Shown: piece by piece, positions 58,471 through 64,000 of the stretch
How positions within the stretch are numbered: the first letter of the stretch is position 1
Layout of the letters: every line of letters starts with the position of its first letter
Assembly: GCA_946221915.1 (NCBI GenBank)
Contig: CAMIKG010000018.1
Location: forward strand, 11,214-75,213
Direction: 5' to 3'
DNA from: an uncultured Erwinia sp.
Lineage (GTDB): Bacteria > Pseudomonadota > Gammaproteobacteria > Enterobacterales > Enterobacteriaceae
Length of the DNA: 64,000 nt
Notes under the pieces: generated by a model
Told to the model about the DNA's origin: nothing
The model's database searches: none
Seen by the model: only the letters and a program-made list of their open reading frames with translations
Program-made: the position numbers and the translations under genes

Positions 58471-58758
58471 CTACTGCGGCATAATCATAATCCCTGCACC
58501 CGGATTATTTTTCTTATACCTGTGAAACTGCAAAATCAGCGCAGCCAGATCCTCATCCACCGCATAAAAATAAGCCTCCGGCACATCGAGAACCAATGCA
58601 AACTGGCAGACAAGTTTAAAATCCGGTGCGTGCGTTTCCTTCTCGTACTGGCTGACGCGAGAACTGGCAGACTCTTCATCGATGCCAGCGCGTCGTCCCA
58701 GCTCGGCTTGAGTGAGTCCGGCATTGATTCTTGCAAGTTTCAGTCGTTTACCAATCAC
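58471..58758 (-). CDS. XRE-family (Cro/CI-type HTH) regulator A
   Basis: A 95-aa protein with a helix-turn-helix at residues about 4-60 (GKRLKLARINAGLTQAELGRRAGIDEESASSRVSQYEKE). The C-terminal part FALVLDVPEAYFYAVDEDLAALILQFHR is shared with the neighbour at 58945. Probably a repressor for itself or for nearby genes. A perfect 10-bp inverted repeat lies 67 bp upstream of its start. Confidence 0.88.
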   Translation of the reverse strand: MIGKRLKLARINAGLTQAELGRRAGIDEESASSRVSQYEKETHAPDFKLVCQFALVLDVPEAYFYAVDEDLAALILQFHRYKKNNPGAGIMIMPQ

Positions 58759-58824
58759 AAGTTTGATCCGTCTTCCAGGGGCTAATGTGATTGATTATCA
58801 AGTAAACAGGCTCACGCATCTTAA

Positions 58825-58853
58825 AGGATTACTTTAATTTATTAAGTAATCCT
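58825..58853. promoter_or_regulatory. Inverted repeat upstream of regulator A
   Basis: AGGATTACTT and AAGTAATCCT, perfect 10-bp arms around a 9-bp A/T spacer (58835-58843). A natural candidate operator for one of the XRE proteins. Confidence 0.55.
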
Positions 58854-58944
58854 ATTAAAAATGAAGTTCTGCATGATTAAACAAGGGGAGTGATGCAGAG
58901 GCCTGCTTCAACATATCATCCAGACCACATCGTAAGGGAAGGCG

Positions 58945-59289
58945 CTACTGGTCTCCCTGCCCTCTGGATTCCACTGTAAAAACATCCCCGGGTCTGGCCT
59001 TTTTGCGATGATGGTACTGCAAGATAAGGCATGCCAGTTCATCGTCCACCGCATAAAACCAGGCTTCCGGTACGTCCAGCACGACAGCGAACCTTTTTAC
59101 AATTTCGAAGCCAGGGGCATTGATTTCCCTTTCATACTGGCTGATACGCGAGCTGGCGGACTCTTCATCTAACCCGGCTTTGTGTCCCAGTTCCGCCTGG
59201 GTCAGTCCCATGTTTACTCTTGCGAGCTTCAAGCGTTTTCCAATCACATCTTCACCCGACCTCAATCCCTGTATGTCCCTGATTATCAC
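58945..59289 (-). CDS. XRE-family (Cro/CI-type HTH) regulator B
   Basis: A 114-aa paralogue of the neighbouring regulator, with the same HTH (GKRLKLARVNMGLTQAELGHKAGLDEESASSRISQYERE) and C-terminal FAVVLDVPEAWFYAVDDELACLILQYHH. The N-terminal 14 residues and the tail differ. The two genes are therefore a tandem duplication, each with an AT-rich inverted repeat upstream. A single start at 59289 or a later one at VIGKRLK (with the same N-terminus as regulator A) is possible. Confidence 0.87.
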   Translation of the reverse strand: MIIRDIQGLRSGEDVIGKRLKLARVNMGLTQAELGHKAGLDEESASSRISQYEREINAPGFEIVKRFAVVLDVPEAWFYAVDDELACLILQYHHRKKARPGDVFTVESRGQGDQ

Positions 59290-59318
59290 GCCATCATGCC
59301 GATCCCATCTTAAAGAAA

Positions 59319-59337
59319 AACTTTAATTATTAAAGTT
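59319..59337. promoter_or_regulatory. Inverted repeat upstream of regulator B
   Basis: AACTTTA-ATTAT-TAAAGTT, 7-bp perfect arms, preceded by CTTAAAG as in the site at 58825. It lies 30 bp upstream of regulator B and about 80 bp from the Nlp-like gene, so it may act on both divergent genes. Confidence 0.5.
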
Positions 59338-59417
59338 AAGCTTTATTTTTGTATTTTTATTGATCATTTCTTGAGTTATCCTTTTACTGTTCAAGCAATA
59401 CTTAACAGGAGTGACTT

Positions 59418-59723
59418 ATGAGAAAGGATAATTTCGGGAATCACCGGGACTGGCATGCTGCAGACATCCTGGCTGCATTGAGAAAACGCGGAACTTCAAT
59501 GGCTGCCGTTTCACGGGCGGCGGGACTGGCATCCAATACTTTGCAAAATGCGTTATACCGTCCGTGGCCTAAAGGAGAGTGGCTGATAGCCAATGAACTG
59601 GGGATGCATCCGGCATTGATATGGCCGAGTCGCTATAACAATACAGACCAGCCGAGAATCCCCAGAAAACCTGTTTCAACCAAAAGTGGAGTGGCTCACC
59701 TAAAAATTAAATTGAAGCCTTAG
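59418..59723 (+). CDS. Nlp/Ner-like DNA-binding protein
   Basis: A 101-aa protein of the SfsB/Nlp (Ner-like) family: DWHAADILAALRKRGTSMAAVSRAAGLASNTLQNALYRPWPKGE carries the Ner-type helix-turn-helix, followed by GMHPALIWPSRY. Such proteins are phage- or ICE-derived repressors. It is divergent from the XRE pair. AGGAGTGACTT precedes the ATG. Probable regulator of the element. Confidence 0.87.
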   Translation: MRKDNFGNHRDWHAADILAALRKRGTSMAAVSRAAGLASNTLQNALYRPWPKGEWLIANELGMHPALIWPSRYNNTDQPRIPRKPVSTKSGVAHLKIKLKP

Positions 59724-59917
59724 AATTACAAGCTAATAAGTCTATGACTCACTATTTCCACATAGCAATTCGAAAGCACCGAACTCAGTGCCAGTAAGGT
59801 AAAACCTGCTGGCGTGAGGCCAAAAACTAATTAACCCGATACTGTATTCATTTCTTTGCTGCACCATCACCATGCTCAGGCTATTTCTCTGTGAAAAATC
59901 ACTATGAGAATGCCGTT

Positions 59918-60331
59918 ATGCTCCGTTGCCCTGTCATGCTGATACCTCTGCTGTTAAGCGGCTTCCACAACGTGCTGGCATCAGAAACCGATATCTATAC
60001 CCTTTATCGTTATCCGCCAGCAGTACAGGCTTCTGATGTCGCGATCCATTACCTTGACGCGGCGAAACAGCTGGAGAACCGGCTTTTCCCTCTCCTTTCA
60101 CCTGCCCCTGAAATTGCCAGAGAGCAGTCACTGCCGATGCTGTCAGCGGCAAACTCTATACAGCAACGACAGCAACTCGAAACTGCGTATCAGGACTTAA
60201 TCGATGCATGGACACTGGGAATCAGGAAGGTTCCGGCAGTAGTCTTTGATCGCCGCTATGTCATCTACGGAACCACAGATGTCAGAGCCGCACGTCAGCA
60301 GCTGGCAGTATTTCTGAGTAAACAACAATGA
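59918..60331 (+). CDS. ICE protein (TIGR03757/PFL_4709-like)
   Basis: A 137-aa exported protein resuming the T4SS module. Signal peptide MLRCPVMLIPLLLSGFHNVLA, then DIYTLYRYPPAVQ. The C-terminal half, DAWTLGIRKVPAVVFDRRYVIYGTTDVRAA, resembles the thioredoxin-like TrbC/DUF1525 proteins that assemble the pilus (TraW/TrbC-like). I prefer the ATG at 59918 over the GTG at 59891 because it gives a clean signal peptide. It shares an ATGA overlap with the next gene. Confidence 0.82.
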   Translation: MLRCPVMLIPLLLSGFHNVLASETDIYTLYRYPPAVQASDVAIHYLDAAKQLENRLFPLLSPAPEIAREQSLPMLSAANSIQQRQQLETAYQDLIDAWTLGIRKVPAVVFDRRYVIYGTTDVRAARQQLAVFLSKQQ

Positions 60332-61242
60332 AGCCGCTCATTGCCGTACTACTGTGGCTCCCCTGCCTTGCCGGTGCAGTGAACACCGCGCAGATAGCCC
60401 GTTCATCGCTGTCGCCGCAGTGTGTTGCTTATCGTATCACCGGCCTGTGCTACTGGTTATTCTGCACCCCATTTGGCTGCACCATCCGTACCTCAGTGAA
60501 AGTCCGGCATTATCGTCCCGGCCTGGTTGTCTCCGCCTACAGCCAGACAGGACACAATCCCTGGTCAGAAGTCGCGGGTCTCTCTCCTTCAGTCCCTGCG
60601 GTTGCCGAAGGCGGCGGTGATACCCATCCGCGCACCGCTTATCAGCACAGCAAAGTCCGCTTTAAAAATGCCGATGCCATCGGCCATCCTGGCGGCGTAC
60701 TCTTCGATCAGTTTCTGGCTCGTTTCGGTACCCTTTGTCCCGGTGGCACACGACCACTACAGCCCTACTTTATCAGCCAGCTGGATACGCTCGCCTGGCG
60801 CGAGGGCATCCCCGAAAAGTTCTACCCTGAAGCACTGACACCCGGCCTGCGTGAGCTTGAGATCCCCGGTGACCGATGGGGCAATATCTATCCCCGCACC
60901 GGCTCACTGAGCCAGACTGACGATTACAAAGCTGCCGCAGTTGTGGCACAACGCGTAGCCGATATAACCACGCGGGACGGTCAGCCCCATATTTACCGCC
61001 CTGCCAGTGCCAGCGGACATGATGGCTGGTGGCCGCCGCCGCCCGTTCACGAAGGTGAACCCGACAACCATAAATGGCAGATGCTGGCACCGTCGCTCAG
61101 CCGTGACTGCGTGACCTTCCCCGACAGCGCCGCAGGCGACGACAGGGTCGCCAGTGACGGCGGTTACGTCTGGTCGTTGTGGCGTCCTTACAGCTGCTGT
61201 AAAAAACGCGGCCAGATATTCCTCGGCAGTAGCGGAGGATAA
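60328..61242 (+). CDS. ICE protein (TIGR03756/PFL_4710-like, TraU-like)
   Basis: A 304-aa exported protein with signal peptide MKPLIAVLLWLPCLAGA and a Cys-rich N-terminal part (LSPQCVAYRITGLCYWLFC, CTIRTSVKV) that resembles TraU in F-type systems. The Cys residues probably form disulfides in the periplasm. It is part of the pilus and mating-pair stabilisation set. Confidence 0.84.
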   Translation: MKPLIAVLLWLPCLAGAVNTAQIARSSLSPQCVAYRITGLCYWLFCTPFGCTIRTSVKVRHYRPGLVVSAYSQTGHNPWSEVAGLSPSVPAVAEGGGDTHPRTAYQHSKVRFKNADAIGHPGGVLFDQFLARFGTLCPGGTRPLQPYFISQLDTLAWREGIPEKFYPEALTPGLRELEIPGDRWGNIYPRTGSLSQTDDYKAAAVVAQRVADITTRDGQPHIYRPASASGHDGWWPPPPVHEGEPDNHKWQMLAPSLSRDCVTFPDSAAGDDRVASDGGYVWSLWRPYSCCKKRGQIFLGSSGG

Positions 61243-61244
61243 CC

Positions 61245-62627
61245 ATGCGGCGAACCGCTCTTCTGATATGCATGTTGCTGGCGCCGTTCCTGTCCTGTGC
61301 CGACAGGGACGCCCCCTACAGCCTGCAAAAACAGGGCAGCATTGCCGATACGGTGTATTACCAGATTGGCGGCGGCGCAGTGATTTCACCGATTTTTACA
61401 GAGCACAGCCCGAACGCCATCAGCGTGGGTGTCGGCTGGAACAGCGACCTGATGTGCGGCAACTTCGATATCCGCACCACCATTAAAAATCAGCTGAATG
61501 GCGTTACTCAGGGTTTTCAGGATCTGATGGGTGATGTGATCAACAGCGCAACCGGCGCAGTGAAGAGCCTGCCGGCAATGATTATTCAGCGCTCAGATCC
61601 GCAGTTGTATGACCTGCTGACCAACGGCATTCTGCAGGGACGGCTGGACTTTGACCGTTCCCTGCTGAGCTGTCAGAAGATGGCGCAGAAAATGGGTGAC
61701 CTGGCATTTAACAGCTCCTGGACCGAAGGCGCCAAAGCGGAGAACTATCAGAGCATCGCCACCGGCTCGCAGGACGCCGTTCGCGCTGATTTGCGGGCAT
61801 CCAGGGAAGCCGCCGAGAAAGGTAAACGCTGGGTTGGCGGCGAACGTCGTGGCGGCAAAGGCCAGCCGCCGATCCGGCTGGTGCATGATACCGCGTCATC
61901 GGGCTATAACCTGCTGAACAACCGCAGCCCGACGGATAACTCATCCATCCCGGAAAGTGACTGCCGCAATCAGACCTGCACGCTGTGGCCGTCGCCGGAG
62001 CAGTCTGCGCAGTGGCTGACCCATGTTGTTGGCGAACAAAATATCAATGTCTGCCAGGACTGCAATGATGGCGTGTCAGACAATGATAAAACCAGCGCGC
62101 AGGCGGGCGTGGGTCTTAATCCGCTGATCCAGCAGGCGCAGGATGATATCCGCCAGGTTATCGTGGCGCTGGTTAACGGCTCGCTGAAAACCACGCCGGA
62201 AAATCTGCAGAAAGGCAGCGGTGGCAGTCTGCTGTTAACCCGTGGCGTCGTTGAAGCGCTGCGCGACGATCCTGATGCCAGTATCCTTATTGAACGGCTG
62301 TCCGGTGAGATGGCGATGGCGAGAGTGACCGAACAGGCGCTGACCGCACGGCGTACTCTGCTGGCCGGGATGCGTGAACCCAATATTGCCAACGAGAAAA
62401 CCGCGCAGGAGCAGCTGAACACCACCCTGTCCCATCTCGATGAAGAGCTCAGCCAGCTGAAACTGGAGCTGGATTTGCGTCGTGAGCTGGCCGACAACGC
62501 GGCGAGTAAGATTCTGCAGCGTCAGCAATTGCGCACGGCGTTGAAAGGCAGAGCTGTCGAGATCGGTGATGATGTCGATAAACGCATCAACGATCTGCAG
62601 CATCCCGTTCAGCGGGATACGCCATGA
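61245..62627 (+). CDS. ICE protein (TIGR03755/PFL_4711-like, TraH-like)
   Basis: A 460-aa exported protein with a signal peptide ending LLAPFLSCA, a central PFL_4711-type region (GNFDIRTTIKNQLNGVTQGFQDLMGDVI) and a coiled-coil near the C-terminus (NTTLSHLDEELSQLKLELDLR). Its position and size match TraH-like assembly proteins of MPF-G modules. Two bases separate it from the preceding gene and it overlaps the next by 4 bp. Confidence 0.84.
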   Translation: MRRTALLICMLLAPFLSCADRDAPYSLQKQGSIADTVYYQIGGGAVISPIFTEHSPNAISVGVGWNSDLMCGNFDIRTTIKNQLNGVTQGFQDLMGDVINSATGAVKSLPAMIIQRSDPQLYDLLTNGILQGRLDFDRSLLSCQKMAQKMGDLAFNSSWTEGAKAENYQSIATGSQDAVRADLRASREAAEKGKRWVGGERRGGKGQPPIRLVHDTASSGYNLLNNRSPTDNSSIPESDCRNQTCTLWPSPEQSAQWLTHVVGEQNINVCQDCNDGVSDNDKTSAQAGVGLNPLIQQAQDDIRQVIVALVNGSLKTTPENLQKGSGGSLLLTRGVVEALRDDPDASILIERLSGEMAMARVTEQALTARRTLLAGMREPNIANEKTAQEQLNTTLSHLDEELSQLKLELDLRRELADNAASKILQRQQLRTALKGRAVEIGDDVDKRINDLQHPVQRDTP

Positions 62628-64000
62628 GCACGAGCAGCTATCTGGAATACTTCCTCACCCTGCTGGGCTGGCTGGTGAATAATGGCATCTGGACGGTGAT
62701 CGCCGACACGGGGCTATTTGCTTTTCCGCTGCTGCTGAAGATGATTGCGCTGTGGCTTAAAGTCCGCTCACAGGGCATTCATGAAGGAAATAAGGGCAGC
62801 CTTTCGCTGTTGTGGACGGAAAACCAGATATATACCTCGCTGGTTGTGATCCTGTTTGCCTGCATCCCCTTCCTGAATATCGATCTCGATACCATCAAAT
62901 TCGACAGCAGCCGCACCAGCCAGTGCGGCTACTCGGTGCCGCAACCTGCAGACACCGGCTATCGCAGCCTGGTGAATCAGATGGGTGGCCGCAGCGCCTC
63001 AGTGCCGGTGTGGTGGTACTTTGTTCATGCGCTGGCAAAAGGCGTCACCAGTGCAGCCGTCGCTTCCCTGCCCTGTGAGCCAGACCTGCGGCAAATCCGC
63101 TTTGAGGTGCAGCATACGAGGATTAAAGATCCGGTGTTCGCACAGGAGCTGGAGGATTTTGTACAGGAGTGTTATTCCCCCTCGCTGGCACGCATGAAAG
63201 CGCGTGGAGGTCAGCTGAGCGAACAGCAGATTGAGGATACCGGCTGGCCCGGATCGGACTATTTTCTGCAGACCCACGGTTACTACGACAGCGACCATGC
63301 ACAGTCTCCGCATCGGGAGTGGCCTTATGACAGCAACCGCGACGCCGGGCTGTATGACACTGGTAACGGAGGTTACCCGACCTGCCGCGAGTGGTGGAGT
63401 GACAACAGCAGAGGGCTGCGCGTAAGGGCATTACGTCTGGTCACGCCGGATTTACGCCAGCAGCTGCAGCGTCTGGCGCAGCCAAAAGAGGTTTATGAAC
63501 AGGCGGTTCTGCGCTCGCTGGTCAGCCAGCGCAATATGCAGGTATCGCAGGACGGCCGGGTGTATCCGGGTTATGGCGGCAGTACGGTCGGTTTATTGTC
63601 AGATAACGCCATCCGCTCGCTTTCCACGCTGGGGAATGCCGTGGGCAGTGCTTTTATTCTCCCGGCGCTGGACAGTGTCCGGCAGGCGCTGCCGATGTTT
63701 CAGGCGATACTGATTATGGCGCTGGTGATCTGCTGCCCGCTGATCACTCTGCTTTCCGCCTACGAGCTGAAGACGGTAATGATGCTGACGTTTGTGCAGT
63801 TTGCCCTGTTCTTTCTTACATTCTGGTGGGAACTGGCGCGCTGGCTGGACAGCTGGCTGCTTTCGGTACTGTATGACAGCAGCACACACAGCTACTGGAA
63901 TCTGGCCGGGATGCAGAATACGCAGGACGATCTCATTGTGAATATCGTTATGGGGACGATGTTTTTGGTTCTGCCCGTGCTGTGGCTGGGTGCGATGGGC
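62624..64000 (+). CDS. TraG N-terminal-type mating protein (partial at right edge)
   Basis: At least 459 codons, running off the window. The N-terminus has several membrane helices (WTVIADTGLFAFPLLLKMIAL, then IYTSLVVILFACIPFLNI) followed by a periplasmic domain and another helical block near 345-459. This is the layout of TraG-N proteins that stabilise mating pairs and mediate entry exclusion. The C-terminal part is outside the window. Confidence 0.85.
   Translation, partial: MSTSSYLEYFLTLLGWLVNNGIWTVIADTGLFAFPLLLKMIALWLKVRSQGIHEGNKGSLSLLWTENQIYTSLVVILFACIPFLNIDLDTIKFDSSRTSQCGYSVPQPADTGYRSLVNQMGGRSASVPVWWYFVHALAKGVTSAAVASLPCEPDLRQIRFEVQHTRIKDPVFAQELEDFVQECYSPSLARMKARGGQLSEQQIEDTGWPGSDYFLQTHGYYDSDHAQSPHREWPYDSNRDAGLYDTGNGGYPTCREWWSDNSRGLRVRALRLVTPDLRQQLQRLAQPKEVYEQAVLRSLVSQRNMQVSQDGRVYPGYGGSTVGLLSDNAIRSLSTLGNAVGSAFILPALDSVRQALPMFQAILIMALVICCPLITLLSAYELKTVMMLTFVQFALFFLTFWWELARWLDSWLLSVLYDSSTHSYWNLAGMQNTQDDLIVNIVMGTMFLVLPVLWLGAMG

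Noticed and set aside
37434..64000. Prophage origin of the 37-64 kb region
   Set aside because: The genes form an ordered MPF-G conjugation module; no capsid, tail or terminase genes are present.

Overview
The window looks like an enterobacterial chromosome, probably Erwiniaceae (Pantoea/Erwinia/Mixta-like). The reasons are AhpC and AhpF of enterobacterial type, an xdhABC operon, a ydeJ/pncC-type gene and an ICE of the kind common in plant- and soil-associated gammaproteobacteria. The genus is inferred. I saw no rRNA, tRNA or CRISPR array.

1-5.3 kb, housekeeping: an xdhA-xdhB-xdhC xanthine dehydrogenase operon on the minus strand (xdhC runs off the left edge), a PncC/CinA-type amidohydrolase and a small unknown protein.

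5.6-23.3 kb, the main discovery candidate: one minus-strand run of tightly coupled genes that reads as a complete RiPP pathway. Starting at 23.26 kb it encodes an 80-aa precursor whose last 36 residues hold 4 Cys, 9 Ser and 6 Thr and no charged residue, then an ABC-2 exporter (ATPase, permease), a SpaB_C-type elimination protein, a YcaO enzyme, an E1-like partner with a zinc-type Cys tetrad, an 802-aa fusion of an E1-like region with two SagB-type nitroreductase domains, a membrane M50 protease with a PqqD-like N-terminus, a LanB-type glutamylation enzyme, a 71-aa membrane protein, a MacAB-like exporter in four pieces, an HlyC-fold protein lacking the expected catalytic His, and a 564-aa SelO-like protein. 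The expected product is a thiopeptide- or goadsporin-like peptide with azoles and dehydro-residues made by a Gram-negative, possibly with a further tailoring step. ahpC-ahpF follow on the plus strand.

26-37 kb, accessory: a divergent NmrA/LysR pair with its middle deleted, two LysR-controlled redox gene sets (SDR, SnoaL-like, ABM; SDR, quinone reductase, YciI-like), an integrase fragment, an Mrr-like nuclease, a HEPN-motif protein and several copies of a short GTCCGC...GCGGAC palindrome.

37.4-64 kb, an MPF-G (ICEHin1056-like) conjugation module: RAQPRD protein through the VirB4-type ATPase (37.4-44.5 kb), resuming at 59.9 kb and running off the right edge in a TraG-type gene. Between the halves lie about 15 kb of cargo: a four-gene operon with three different RraA/HMG-aldolase-like proteins and an aminotransferase, a five-gene operon with class III CoA-transferase, HMG-CoA-lyase-like protein, VOC protein, 2-hydroxyacid dehydrogenase and a DctA-like transporter whose substrate-binding Arg is replaced by Gly, three LysR regulators plus a fourth beside an SDR, and a duplicated XRE regulator pair. 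Together the cargo suggests uptake and CoA-dependent or aldol cleavage of a branched hydroxy/oxo acid; the substrate is inferred.
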